NCBI RefSeq assembly: GCF_032854445.1 | Contig: NC_088302.1 | Coordinates: 18,471,338-18,535,337 of the forward strand | Direction: 5' to 3' | Source: Liolophura sinensis | Taxonomy: Eukaryota > Mollusca > Polyplacophora > Chitonida > Chitonidae | Length of the DNA: 64,000 nucleotides | In this document: piece after piece, positions 13,075 through 29,319 of the stretch | Position numbering within the stretch: the stretch's first letter is position 1 | How the letters are laid out: each line of letters begins with the position of its first letter | Translations under genes and position numbers: made by a program | Notes under the pieces: generated by a model | Database searches by the model: none | Told to the model about the DNA's origin: nothing | The model's input: only the letters and a program-made list of their open reading frames with translations

Positions 13075-13674
13075 GTAGGTGGCCTTAAATTCATACAGCC
13101 CAACCAAAAAATTTTTTTGTTCTTTTCTTGAATGACACTCAATTGTCATTCCCAACCTAAATGAAATGGGGAAGCATGATTATCAGTTTGTGTTAATAAT
13201 AAATCGCTGACCAAAGTGTCTGTAGATGCATGTTTTGCAGTAGACTTTTTGCTACAATTTTACACAATCATCAAAACATGCTGTATTTAATGTTACATAA
13301 GTATTGGAAAATAAGCTTGGTTAATACTTACTTGTTCATTTGTGTATTAAAAGTCAATTGAGAGCTCTATACAATTTATACAAATAGTTTCTTTGTATTT
13401 ATACATTTTAATAGTTTTATGTAATTGACATATATCACATAACATCACAACAAGATGTTTGATCTAACCGCATGTTAATTTGTCTTGGGACATGGGCTGG
13501 GTGGGACCTGCAATATTAAAATTCAACGATGCTGTGCCATGAGGTATTGGCAACAGCAGTTGGTTTTATAGTGGGTAACTGTCAGATTACAGCATTGTTT
13601 GCAACAAGAGTCCTCAGCATTGCATGGTGTGTTAATTTGACGTGTGTGTTTTTTTTGCATGATCCATTTTGCAG

Positions 13675-13750
13675 TATGTCCAAAACATTGGGAGAGGAAG
13701 TGCAAAATATGACTAGCACCATTAGAACATTAGAGATTAGAGACGAGAAG
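13675..13750 (+). CDS. TPM: Tropomyosin alternative exon 6a (strongly diverged)
   Basis: A 76-nt exon (the classical exon 6 length) starting after ttgcag with T, then MSKTLGEEVQNMTSTIRTLE and IRDEK, and ending at a strong gtaagc donor. Length, both phases and the C-terminal half (RTLEIRDEK beside canonical KSLEISEQE) identify it as an exon 6 copy. The first half has lost the usual KIxELEEEL pattern and contains Thr, Ser, Met and Gly, which should weaken or locally loosen the coiled coil. Of all the exons in the gene it is the least like the canonical version. A decayed copy is possible, but the intact frame and both intact splice sites argue against it. Confidence 0.85.
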
Positions 13751-14355
13751 GTAAGCTGTTGTTATTTGTTTGAACTAAATAGTGCTAATACCTTAGTGGC
13801 ATCTACCCAGATCCACCTGCCACCACTAGCTGAGAGTGGCTGTCGTTATAGGTTGAAATTTTCTGAGGTGGCTAATTTTGAGTATGAAGCTAAATGTGGG
13901 ACTACAAAGTATTTAGTCCCATCCAGCTAATGACAGCTTGGGGGTGGTTGTGGATCTAGGAACATGCATACACATTTTTTTTTTTTTCTTTTGTCTGTTG
14001 GAAACTGCAAGCTCCTCCGGCTCGTCTATGTGGTTGAATTTGGATGTGTTGGAAAACCACTGCCCTCAAAAGACCACAGCGTACACAGCATTCGTCGTGT
14101 CGCTGTGCACGGGGTCTTGTGCTCTTTTTTTTTTTTTTTTGGCCTGTGTTCCGTTTTCATACTTAGTCTGTTGATATACGTATTATGTTGTTGGATGGAC
14201 TTATGTACAACCAAGGCATGTGTGGAAAACTGGCTAGCTTGTGCCCAGTGGTTCAGTTGGCCTGGACGGCTCCTAACATGCAATCTCGCACACCCACCGA
14301 CCTCCCAGAAAAAGATGGCCTCCTTAATATTCTCGCTCTTTCTGTGCCATTACAG

Positions 14356-14431
14356 CAAAATATATGAAATGGAGGAGGAGCTTATGGTTTGTGGTAACAA
14401 TTTCAAAACCATCCAGATTCAGCTTGATCAG
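14356..14431 (+). CDS. TPM: Tropomyosin alternative exon 6b
   Basis: A 76-nt exon reading KIYEMEEELMVCGNNFKTIQ and IQLDQ, with an attacag acceptor and gtaagc donor. It keeps the exon 6 core (K-I-x-E-x-E-E-E-L and the GNN motif), but its last third (IQIQLDQ) differs from 6c (LEISEQE) and is less charged. Only 69 nt of intron separate it from exon 6c. That is close to the lower limit for a spliceable metazoan intron and could by itself prevent the two from being joined. Confidence 0.92.
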
Positions 14432-14500
14432 GTAAGCCATGGCTTGGGGGAGGTCTTGCAGTTCGAACTGTAATGGTATCCATGTTTTTCATGTTTTCAG

Positions 14501-14576
14501 AAAGATCCTTGAGTTGGAGGAGGAATTGAAGGTCGTGGGCAACAATATGAAATCTTTGGAAATCAGTGAGCAAGAG
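14501..14576 (+). CDS. TPM: Tropomyosin alternative exon 6c (canonical-like)
   Basis: A 76-nt exon coding [20 protein letters not shown] and ISEQE, with a ttttcag acceptor and a weak gtataa donor. This is the standard exon 6 sequence of molluscan tropomyosin ([17 protein letters not shown]). The donor departs from consensus compared with the gtaagc donors of 6a and 6b, so its use may need activation. In vertebrates exon 6 is also a mutually exclusive pair and contributes to the isoform-specific actin-binding repeat. Confidence 0.95.
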
Positions 14577-19438
<4,862 letters not shown>

Positions 19439-19508
19439 GCTGAACATCGGGCTACTGAGGCTGAAAGAACTGTATCCAAATTGCAGAAAGAAGTCGACAG
19501 ATTGGAAG
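19439..19508 (+). CDS. TPM: Tropomyosin alternative exon 8a (canonical-like)
   Basis: A 70-nt exon (the classical exon 8 length): AEHRATEAERTVSKLQKEVD then RLE and a first base G of a split Asp codon (G|AT or G|AC). The acceptor is tctcag, after a long pyrimidine tract, and the donor is gtaatg. TVSKLQKEVDRLE is the standard mollusc sequence. All three exon 9 copies begin AT or AC, so the junction residue is always Asp. Confidence 0.95.
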
Positions 19509-19755
19509 GTAATGGCAGAGTTTGCTCCCCCCATGTTCTCTCCCTTCCCCCCTGCAGCAGTCATTGCCTGGTTTTTACAGCAATGGCCTTCCTCTCTTGC
19601 TTGATCACATTTTTGCCTACAGGTCTTCGATGGAAAAACCAGGACAACCAGCGCCTCTGGATATTAACCTTCCCCTCGCGCAAAGGCCGACTGTGTGCAC
19701 GCATTAAAGCATGGTTTGGAAGTTATATGCAAGTTTTGATTGCTCTTGTTTATAG

Positions 19756-19825
19756 GCTGAAAGTCGATGCGAGTCCGCAGAAAGGAATGTGGTAAAACTG
19801 CAGTCAGAAGTGCAGGAGTTGGAAG
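19756..19825 (+). CDS. TPM: Tropomyosin alternative exon 8b
   Basis: A 70-nt alternative to 8a: AESRCESAERNVVKLQSEVQ then ELE and a split G. The acceptor is ttatag and the donor is gtatgt. It starts 247 nt after 8a and keeps the AExRxxxAERxVxKLQxEVxxLE framework, while introducing a Cys and removing charges. Alternative exon 8s are unusual compared with vertebrate tropomyosin genes, where variation is at exons 1, 2, 6 and 9. I am confident that it is a real exon from length, phase, splice sites and alignment. Confidence 0.93.
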
Positions 19826-21320
19826 GTATGTCCTGAGCTAACACGATTTAGCCTGTAAGGTCCTGTCCACACACAGGGCTAAGTGGAAGATCTCTCCCCC
19901 CAGTATGCCTGTCCTGTTGATCCAAGGACACACCCAGAGGTTCTTTTCTTGAACATCATTGGGATCTGGAACCTGAAGGCCTGCTGAATCGACTTTTCAG
20001 AAAGCTGTTGAGTTTAATTTCCTCGATAGTGAACAATTTGCCGGCAAAATTCCCCATATAAGAATACTATGAGTCCACTGCCTTGATAAATTATGTACCA
20101 CTTATTGATGGGAGAAATTCAGGTGACAGAAGGTCATGAATAGTGCAAACATTCTGCACAAGTTGGAGAAACTCTTGACTAACCCTAGAGTCTAACCTTT
20201 TACAACACCCTCTAAATATTAATGGACAAAGCTTGTTGAATTGATTCAAGTTGGAGTTCCACCTAAAGATGTACCTTGAAGGAATGTTTTCGACATCAAT
20301 GAAATCATTGGTGATACGGAAAACCTGTACATGAAAGCCCATCATGTAGGTCGATAGTGCTTTTTGCCTGTAGCTATTTTCTGGAGATCCATTTAAGTGG
20401 AAGTTCTGATGTACCTTTAGTCATTGGTCATAGAACGTTTTCATTGAGTCCTTCTAATCTGGATTTCCGACTTGAACCTCATAACACAGTTTTATTCAAC
20501 TGTCTAATACTGTGTAGGTGTAGCTTTCAAAAGATCCCCTTAGCTTGCTGTTTCTCTGAAGACAAGGTGAGAAACCATTGGTAAGGCAAGTACATAGCAC
20601 TGTGCTTTGCTTTAGTTTATTCTCATATATTGCAGTTTTGCTTATTTGTCAAGACACCAGCTTATTTTGAGCTTTCCATCATTTTGATACAATTTTATTA
20701 AGAATTTCTGACCCATTCCTTGCTGAGCACTTTTTGTTTTTATACCCTTACTGAGATAATTGCTGTATAACTTTGACCACATTGGTTTTCATTTTGCCAT
20801 TGAACTGCTGGATGTGGTAAGATGACGACACCTGGTTTCATTTAGTTTTATTAGTATGTGTTTGGTTTTTGAATTTTCTAACCTAATTTTTTTTTTATGA
20901 AAGTTGTAATTTAGCGATTGCTTTTTAGTTGAGTAATTCCTAGTGTTTTATCACTTTGTGATTTAATCTCACATTGTTATCCTAACTAGGAATGCAGTGT
21001 TCAAGTAAATCCATTCTTTGAAAAAGGGTCTTCTTTTCCAAGTTTTTAAGCAAATGCATGAAACTTTATGTAGCTGTTGTATTGCTATGGTAAAGAGTTT
21101 GCAAGATGTTCTTGTGCAGTGATCATACTGGTAATAACTACATAGGGAAAAAGAAACTGGAAAACTTACATTGCAAATTTCGGAGAATAAATACCATTAA
21201 GCCATCTAATCTTGCATTCTCTGAATCGAGTGTAAATTTTTTGAAGTTGTTGTCAGCCATGGCATGGAGTGTGGTTTTCTTATTAACGGCATGGTTTGTG
21301 ACTGTGTGTGTTCTTCGCAG
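19826..21320 (+). other. Tropomyosin intron between exon 8b and exon 9a
   Basis: A 1.5-kb intron with no recognisable exon or repeat. Confidence 0.6.
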
Positions 21321-21403
21321 ATGAATTGCAGGAAACTAAACAACAAAACAAGCAACTTCAGGAGGAGATTGACCTGACCCTAAACGACATTGCCAGCATG
21401 TAA
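21321..21403 (+). CDS. TPM: Tropomyosin alternative terminal exon 9a (non-muscle-like C terminus)
   Basis: The 83-nt coding part of a terminal exon: after the split Asp codon, ELQETKQQNKQLQEEIDLTL and NDIASM, then TAA. The acceptor is cttcgcag. It is unrelated at residue level to 9b and 9c (which end ..TFAELAGY) but has the same length. Its ending resembles the style of vertebrate non-muscle terminal exons more than muscle ones. The C terminus sets the head-to-tail overlap and troponin-related interactions, so this isoform is likely cytoskeletal. A variant poly(A) signal attaaa lies at 21489-21494, a plausible but weak end for this transcript. Confidence 0.93.
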
Positions 21404-21954
21404 TCCGGACTCATGGTAATATCACACACCCAAAACCATTGACTTTTTACAACCAGTATTTTTCTCATCATTTTACTATCATCCAACCATTAAACTTTGT
21501 ATGCCTGGAAACCTTTTCATATTAACATCTATACGAAACTTTTTCTTTGTAAATATGTCCAACTGTTTGACTGCATTTGCGAGGAAACAGTACATGTTTA
21601 TATCTGTGTTCTTGTTTCACGTGTATTTTTACCAAGTTGTGCAAAGAAGAAAAAATGAGCAGCATTTTTAGTAGTTTTCTTAGCTAATCTATGTCTTGAT
21701 CAGTATTTCTGTTGATTCCCTCTCAAAAACTCTACTCTATGTTCTGGAGAACATCTAGTGACAATTTTGAAAGAAAAAAAATATGTTCCTGAGCGGCCAT
21801 TGAGTGATGTGCAAGTTAACTGATGGAAACATGTCGTAGTTCATTATTGTCCATAAGCTGACATTTCTTACCTCAACTTAAATGTGCATCAGATGTTCTG
21901 GACGAAGGCCAGAACTTCTCCACTGCCTACCTTTTTTTGTGTTGTCCCATCTGA

Positions 21955-22059
<105 letters not shown>

Positions 22060-25000
22060 AGTTTACATCTTTCAAACCTAGGGGGAGCTCGTGAAGCAGA
22101 TAAAAATCAATCGAGGGATTTTTTTTTTTTGAGACCTGCACAATTACTCGTGCCCAAGCATTCTTTTAAAGACGACTCAGTCATGTGTTTTTAACATTTT
22201 TCTGTGGAACTGAGTGTAGGTCGAGACCAGTTGTCCTAAAAGCCCCCTTTTGTATGAAGCAGCCAGGTCAGGAACAGGCAGAGAATAATATACTGTTGTT
22301 TGTCTCATTTTGATGGAACTGCCTGTTGCTTTCTTCTGTACATGTTTTACCAGTGATTTTGCATGGGTGCTAGGCCAGAGTAGAGTTAGAGAAGAGAACA
22401 GAGTACTTGCAGGCCAGCGGGTTTTTTTTGATTTTTTTTGCATATTACCCAGAAGGTAATATCCCTATGTTGGTGCATATTGCAATGCAATTTAATATTT
22501 ACCCTTTGAAGAGTGTGGCACTGCAGGGAAGCTGGAATGCTAAAACCTCTGTCTCTCTTTCTCTGTCTATACTCTCTGTAGTTCTCATTGTATTATTTCA
22601 TTTGGCTAGATTTTTAACCTTTTTGATAGCCCGGTCAAAGCCTAGCACCCTGGCAAAATCACCCTCCATGCAAATGGTGCCACGTCATGCACTTGAACAC
22701 ATTAGGCATGACTAGTGACCCTTGCTTTTTGTATAATACTTATATTGATTTACTTAATCTTTGTATTTAAGCTAAACTTTTAAGTGATACGAAGGGAAAA
22801 TGTTTAGAAAGAAAGATTATGACACACAATAGAACCACCTCCAAAAAAAAAAACATAAAAGAAAAATACTAAAAAAAAAAAACAGGCAAGAAACGTACAT
22901 GAACTGTTGGTACAGCGCGTTTGTAATGAACAAGCCTCAAGTTCAGACGGTACCTGCCTGTGGAATGAAGTGTGCGATGTCTGATGAAATGAGTATTTTG
23001 CATGTGCCATTTGTACTGACATTGTGTCTGATTGCCTGTAACAGAGAAAGATGAAAAAAAAAAGCTACCAGTAAGAACTTCCTGTAACATTAAATGATGT
23101 AAAAATATTTTCTAATGACGGTCCGTTGCTTGCTCCTTTCTGTCCTCCTAGACTGGCTTTGAACATTGTGGTTAACTTACAGGAGTAGCGATCCCAAACC
23201 GCATGTATACGTAGAAACATTTGTAGTAGGTATATATATATATATATATTTGGGCAGGGCCTAGAGTGTGGGGGGGATACAGGACTGGTGAAGCGGGAAG
23301 GTTTCTCTGTTAATACCAGATCGCTTCCTCTGCATGTTTGATAAGGAATCCCCCAGGTGTGTGTTTCACTAACATTTCCCCTCCTTGAGAGATAACACGA
23401 CCCAGCTTTCCTGTATTTTTTTTTTTGTACCTTTTATCGACATTGTAGAGATTTATTTTATCCTTTTGATGCTTACACATGCTAATGGCCTGGAAATTGC
23501 CACTTCTTTGTTTATACCCAAAAATAAAACTGCTATTGTGATTGGAATGCATTTGGAGTTGTTTTCTATGTGTGAATGTTGAATCGTTTGTTAACCCCGG
23601 TTTTCTTAATCCTGCACGTTGTTGGTAAAAGAACAAACACAACCAAAAAAAAAAAAAATAGTTGGTCTTTGCAAGGGGATCGACCCGTTCTTTTCACGTG
23701 TGAGTATTTTCTGCGTTTTAAAACGTGTTCGTCGACACCAGCCCAAGGGTAACACGTTGAAGTTCTGGTAAAGTTATGTGGTCATCGAAAGCCATGACTA
23801 GTCCTCTACAGTGCATGTTAGTTTGGCTGAAAGATTGTATATGCCAGTAGAAACGGGAACCGATTTCATTCCAACGGATGTTGGTGGACGATCATGCATA
23901 ACTGATTTCCTGATTACTCTCAACATACATTCTGTTGACGTACTTACGGTTGTGTGCGATTTCACAGTTGTGTTCCTATGTTCCCGAAAAAAGGTGTACA
24001 CAATTTAATACACAATCGCATTGATTGTGTGATCGTAAAACATGATCGCTCGATGATAACCCTTAAAACGTCGGTATAAAATAGTGATAACTCGAAAATG
24101 TCACTATACCATTCTTGCGGAAGGTCATGGAACTTGTTTGGTAATTTGTTCTATGTAACTAGGAGCTCCGCTTGTAAGGTCAGCTAACATGTCTGTCTAG
24201 GGTTTGCATTGAAACGTCAGCGCCCATGGTTATCTTTCCCTTGCAAAATAAAATCTTAGTTCAGCTATCAATGTTCCGAGAGAAGGATACAGTAAAACTC
24301 GCACACAACACGCGTGTAGATGACCACATAGTGTTTGTATTCTGCACATAAGGTTGGTGTGCTTATGGGGATGAGGGAAGGCAGAAAAGGTAACTGCATT
24401 GATTGGGCCATTGTTGCTGCACTGTTCTGGCATGGAGTCGCATAGAACAGTCCTATCGGACATAACGTGTCGATTCAAGACGCCGATAACATGTGATATG
24501 AAAGAATGTCGCAGCCAACATGGTAAAGAAACTTCGCGCCAAGCAACCCAGTCTGTCACTCTCCATGGGAGTTCAGAATTTAAGTAGAAGTCCTCCATTG
24601 AGACTAGGAAGAGGGGTATAGATAGAAAAAAGGCCTACCTGCCCGCCCGCCCGCCCGCCCAATAATGTAACGATTGGAACAATGAGTTGAACCAACAAAC
24701 AGCTTTCCGAGTGGCGAATGGTGCGGTGGCCTAGGAGTGACGATGTCCAGGATGCTAACAGGTCCACGGTGTCGAAGCCTTGAAATGGAACGGCTGTTGT
24801 GGTAGACGATCAGCATACGAATGTCTGTTACGAGAATCGTCACGTGTAACCAATCACATTACCACATTTCGACATGCAAACCTTTCTACCCTGTCGAAAA
24901 TACCAAGGCGTGCAGTCTGGAGAACTCGCCCAGTCAGGAACACTTGATTGTGCAAAGCCAGCTCGTCCACTAGTTAAATTCAGTAGCTGCGGATATAGGT

Positions 25001-26020
25001 TTTCAGAGATAAGTACAACCAGTTAAAGGAATCGAAGGCTATAGTGTTCGCAAATCCCATGGGTCGTTCACATGATCTATGCATGATTGCATGGTGACGT
25101 TCTTCCAATACAGAGCAGCACGGTCAATGTACCCTTCTCATAAGCATTTTGGTTGTTCACCTGATAAGAAGAAAACATCAGGTAAAAATACCTGTAAACT
25201 TACATCTGAAACGCCAATTAAGTTAAATTAAGATCTCAGAAGTTTGTGTTAACGGCTTATTTTATTAGACCTGACTAGTGAAGATCTACGTCTTAAAACT
25301 TAACGGAAAGAACCTATGATGCAAGATGTCAATATTTAGTAAAACAAACAGCCCAATAAATATCTGTTCACTCCATATAAAAATATGCGCTTGTTATACA
25401 GGTACGATCCTATGGAGAAAGAGGCTTGTGCTGTACTGAGGTGTCGCGCGAATAGGAAAAGATCTTACTTGCCTGTGCAAACCAGAACATTTATGCACCT
25501 TTTTTCATAATGACAAGATTAAGTACTCGATTTGTCTGGAAAACCAAGTTTTTCTATCCTCCTTCGATGCTGAAATGTTAACCCTGCATGAGCCTTTACC
25601 TCTCTCAAGAACACATTTTCATTTCTTTCAGATCTGCTAACTGGTTGCTTTTTACAGGATCTGGGAAGCTCGCATTACCCAATTGCTGTTCCTGTCCATA
25701 CATGTCTTTGCACCTATCACAGCTCTATTTCTCTTTGCGTCCTTGTCTTCAGTAGAATATCTTTAACAGAAATGTCTCACTTTTACTTCGACCTCTCTTT
25801 AAATCCTTAAAAATATTCCCACTGTTTTACATAGCCTCGATTAATTTTTCTCAGCTACTTCGTCTATTCTCGGCAAGCACTTCCTTGAATATAACAATGA
25901 AAGCAAGTCCTACGAATCATTTAATCTGCTACTGTCTGTCGCCTGTCCATACATTGCTAAAGGTTTTCTTGATGCACTTTGCTGCCAATTGATCCCTGCT
26001 TTCTAACCTCTCTATTCCAG
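22060..26020 (+). other. 3' UTR of exon 9b and intervening sequence before exon 9c
   Basis: From the stop of 9b to about 23550 this is probably 3' UTR. Beyond that it is intron for transcripts using 9c. It holds a short (TA)n run near 23231-23250, A-rich runs at 22841-22881 and 23645-23659, and a CCCG tetranucleotide run near 24640-24660. No further tropomyosin exon or other gene was found. Confidence 0.6.
23523..23528 (+). terminator. Polyadenylation signal for the exon 9b transcript
   Basis: An AATAAA hexamer is followed within about 30-60 nt by a T/G-rich stretch (gttgttttctatgtgtgaat), the usual arrangement of a metazoan poly(A) site. It ends a roughly 1.5-kb 3' UTR starting after the stop at 22057-22059. 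Confidence 0.6.
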
Positions 26021-26103
26021 ACGAACTTCTGGCCGAGAAAGAGAAGTACAAAGCCATCAGCGAGGAGGTGGACCAAACGTTCGCCGAACTGGCCGGCTAC
26101 TAG
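26021..26103 (+). CDS. TPM: Tropomyosin alternative terminal exon 9c (canonical C terminus, second copy)
   Basis: The 83-nt coding part: Asp then [20 protein letters not shown] and AELAGY, then TAG. The acceptor is attccag. The peptide differs from 9b at one residue (EEV versus EEL), but about half of the codons differ at synonymous sites, and this copy favours C and G at third positions. That pattern means an old duplication kept under strong purifying selection on the protein. What differs between 9b and 9c transcripts is therefore mainly the 3' UTR. The exon is 22-24 kb from the first exon in the window and is the last tropomyosin exon I can find. Confidence 0.94.
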
Positions 26104-27381
26104 GCAATCAGTCCCAGCTAAAACTTACACATCTCATACTGAACGTTTCCACAAACCAATCTGTAGGGGGGTAGATTTTGGCACCAGGAAATGAGGATTA
26201 ACAATGGGCTTGTCGAGCGAAAAATTTCGCATGGGTATATATGTAAATCTATATCACCAATATAGGCAAGGATTGCGCGACCATCGCGCGTTGAAGTCCT
26301 TCCGAGAGCGCTGGAATCAGAGACTCGTTAAGCCTTACATGCATCTGTTTCGCAACTTTTTTGTCACCGCGCAAGACAAAATTTCCAAAAAACAAAGCAG
26401 ACATTATAAAAGTAAAACCATTGGTGCCTGTATTTGTTGAGAGATTGTATAAGTGTGATAGCCTCTATGTGCTGTAGTCGTGCAAGAGGGCGACAAGCGT
26501 GACAACTCGACACGAGTTCTCTGATCTAGCGCTCTCCAGAAGAAGTTTTTGGCTGCCACTTTTGTCCACATTGGTATTGTTCTTTTTTCCCTGATATATT
26601 TGTCTTGGATGATATCAAAATTCAAAATGGCGGCGTGATGAAAAAACCCCTATAACCTTTTCTGTGGACGGATGGACCAGCGCGCCAATCGACCGTCTCC
26701 ATCGACTCGTTCAGGCGAGATGCAATCGATTGGCGAGGCAATATCCGGCCGTAGTTTCTTTAGTAGTTGACAGAGTTTAGTAATGTGAAAATACAAAAAT
26801 ATAAACAGGAAAGAAAAAAAAGACAAGAACAACAACAACAGAACTTTATGGATGTACACATTTTCTTCTAAACCTTCCCTCTGCTTCCTCGGACTCCTTC
26901 AAGCTTTACTTCATGTTTCAAGCTGAATGTATACGCATAAACAAAACAAATATCCCGTGTACCATGTGCTTTATATCCAACCTAGAAGAAAATGATAATT
27001 AAGGAACAGCATCAGGTATTATCGTTGCGGTCCAGCAAACGGAGACGTTCGACAACAACCGGGTGTGGTGTGACGTGGCTGTCACGTGATAGTCTTATGT
27101 CTCATATTATCACGAGATACCTTATCCTAACCAGTTGTGTTGAATGTTGACGGGTTGATATTGTCGTTTGTTTGCGGAAAGGTCAATCTTCAATCTATTG
27201 TATAGTTTAGGCCTGGATATTGCCTGTATGATTTGAACTGGAATAAACGCAATGTTTCTTTGACTGATAATTATGATTTTGTCGTCCTTGTCTTCATGAA
27301 TATTCTTTCTAATTGTCACACCTGCATGACGGATTATACCCGGAAACTTCCATGTGGTTCCGGCCACGGACAGAGAATTTA
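26104..27381 (+). other. Probable 3' UTR and downstream flank of exon 9c
   Basis: No coding exon is seen. A perfect 10-bp inverted repeat (cgccaatcga at 26683-26692 and tcgattggcg at 26726-26735, 33-nt loop) lies within the likely 3' UTR. The first full AATAAA in this direction is at 27242-27247, which would give a 3' UTR of about 1.15 kb. An earlier non-canonical signal may be used instead. Confidence 0.45.
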
Positions 27382-27644
27382 CACTGAAAAAATCGATCTG
27401 TGAAATTTAACAGAATGTTAAGAATGTCTGAGTGATGCTAGAATGTATTCTGTTATTACATCATATTGTTATGTTAAATATAACACATAAATTCTATTAA
27501 TTCCACAAAAGCATTCGTATAGACTAAAGGATATTGTGTTAAATATGACACAATACTGTCTTATAAGAATAGAATATATTCTAGCATCACTCAGACAGCA
27601 TAGGCTTACTTTTTGTTAAATTTAACAGATCATTTGTTTGAGTG
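27382..27644. mobile_element. MITE with long terminal inverted repeats and TA flanks
   Basis: The left end (cactgaaaaaatcgatctgt, then gaaatttaaca) is an imperfect reverse complement of the right end (ttaaatttaacagatcattt, then gtttgagtg). Further inside, tctgagtgatgctagaat on the left pairs with attctagcatcactcaga on the right. So nearly the whole 263-bp element can fold on itself. It is bounded by TA on both sides (27380-27381 and 27645-27646), as expected for a Tc1/mariner-mobilised non-autonomous element. It has no coding capacity. Confidence 0.8.
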
Positions 27645-27814
27645 TATAATTCCGCCGCTCTCACTGTTTGACCTAGGTGGCAATAATTAAGCAGCTGGGG
27701 ATGCTCCTGTTTCTCTTTCTATCTTTCTCCCTCTTTCTGAAGACCACTTGCCTTCCACGAATATTGTGGGCGTATTTGTTCTTCACACGTGAGAAAATTC
27801 CTGAGTAGATTGCC

Positions 27815-27921
27815 AAAGATCAGTGGTTTATTCGCCGGACACTCCGGTTTTCTCCAGCCATGGTGCCTAAAACTGATCGTCGTCTAACAAGTGAAAAATT
27901 CTTAAGTATGGCGTTAATCAG
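27815..27921 (+). mobile_element. SINE 3' fragment
   Basis: Contains the 3' body typical of the SINE family seen elsewhere in this window: cgccggacactccggttttc, then cgtcgtctaacaagtgaaaa and attcttaagtatggcgttaa. It is a 5'-truncated, diverged piece. The same aagtgaaaaattcttaag-type motif recurs at 39480-39530. Confidence 0.5.
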
Positions 27922-28108
27922 CAAAATGGGAATCAATACATCAAAGTGGTTTCTCGGAACTTTATGGTAGCGAGATGCATATCAAAGGGTATTTGTTATC
28001 TTACAAAAGAGTTCCACGTGACGTCATCACCTTGGCAGAACAATAACCAGGCAGCCATATTGGAGTCCTGTCAACATGGGCTGCTAAAGTCAAAGTACTC
28101 CAATATGG

Positions 28109-28222
28109 CTACCTGTTTGTCTGCCATTGTCTGTATGACTGACTACCTTTTGTCTGCCATTGTCTGTATAACTGAACCTGTTTGTCTATCATTGTCTGTA
28201 TGACTGACTACCTGTTTGTATG
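28109..28222 (-). repeat. Short tandem array, inverted relative to the array at 29320
   Basis: About 3.5 copies of a 34-bp unit reading acctgtttgtctgccattgt then ctgtatgactgact. This is the reverse complement of the unit repeated at 29320-29764. The spacing of about 1.1 kb and the near-complementarity would allow a stem between the two arrays. Confidence 0.75.
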
Positions 28223-29319
28223 GAGTCCCTACAGACTGGTTTCTATCATCTGGTAGATCTGTCCGATGCAAAGTCATGATCAAACCGAAAACCGCACAAA
28301 AATAACTTTGTAGTTAGATCACCTATACGCTAAACCTAGAGAAACACGGTCTGAAGCCGAGGTCAAGTCAGGCATAAGGGTTTAAAATTTGCAAATCTGG
28401 TACAGCATCCCTATGCACACAGAATATAAGTATAGAAATCTCTTTATATTTTCAAAAATTTTAGTAACTGCAATCCTATTAATTATTTCTATGGTGATAT
28501 CCTATGCGATAGAGAAGTCTTAAGTTAGTGAGACGTTGTATAATACACGTGAACTCCTCTAGAAAGAGCGTGCAATACGGCTACCTTGCTATACCATGAT
28601 AAGTAAGGACTTACACTCAAGGGAGAAGGTAAACAGCATTTACGTGAGGAGTAAACCCATCAACGTGGGAGCAGCTGCTTCCGTTAGGGAGCCTCGTCCG
28701 AAAATAACCCTCCGACACCGCCAGTTACAAGGCCATATATGGAGAGTCAGATGGCTGGCTTACCAGCCCGCGAGAACTGTCACAGTATATACTGCTGTAT
28801 ACTAATACTTCTCGACTGCACATGTTAGCTACCGCAAACAACCTGCACACGTGTCTGAAAAATACCGTTACACCTTTAACTGCATATACGTGAGAGTTTT
28901 AAGTTTCTTTATTATACTAGTGTTACCGGTGCAAAGAAACACTATAAATCAAACTTACAGCATGTGCCCGATGTACACGTATCAAAGAAGTACAACTCAT
29001 ATATGTTTTTTTTTAGTTTAACAGTAACGTCCACATTTTCTGTTCATTTTCTGTTCTGTACATTATATACTAATCAGTGGATAGACATACGGTCCTACTA
29101 CTGTCCGCGGGTCTACTGTCCAAGACCCGCGGCACATGAACGCTGCAATTTGTCCAAATTTCTGTTCGATGTTTGTAGGAGTTCGAATAATGGTATTGTT
29201 GGTCATTTTTGTCGCTCCTTTCTTTGTTAGCCTATGTGCTTAAATATACTTAAATTCTCTGCAGATTTCACCTCAAACATTAATGTATTTGGTTTTGCTT
29301 AGTCAGGCGTTGGACATAC
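28223..29319. other. Intergenic sequence between the two inverted arrays
   Basis: I see no gene here. Short open frames have no recognisable similarity. The sequence is unique-looking. Confidence 0.5.

Noticed and set aside
24636-24662. GC-rich CCCG run as a promoter element
   Set aside because: A simple tetranucleotide repeat with no transcript start or gene nearby.
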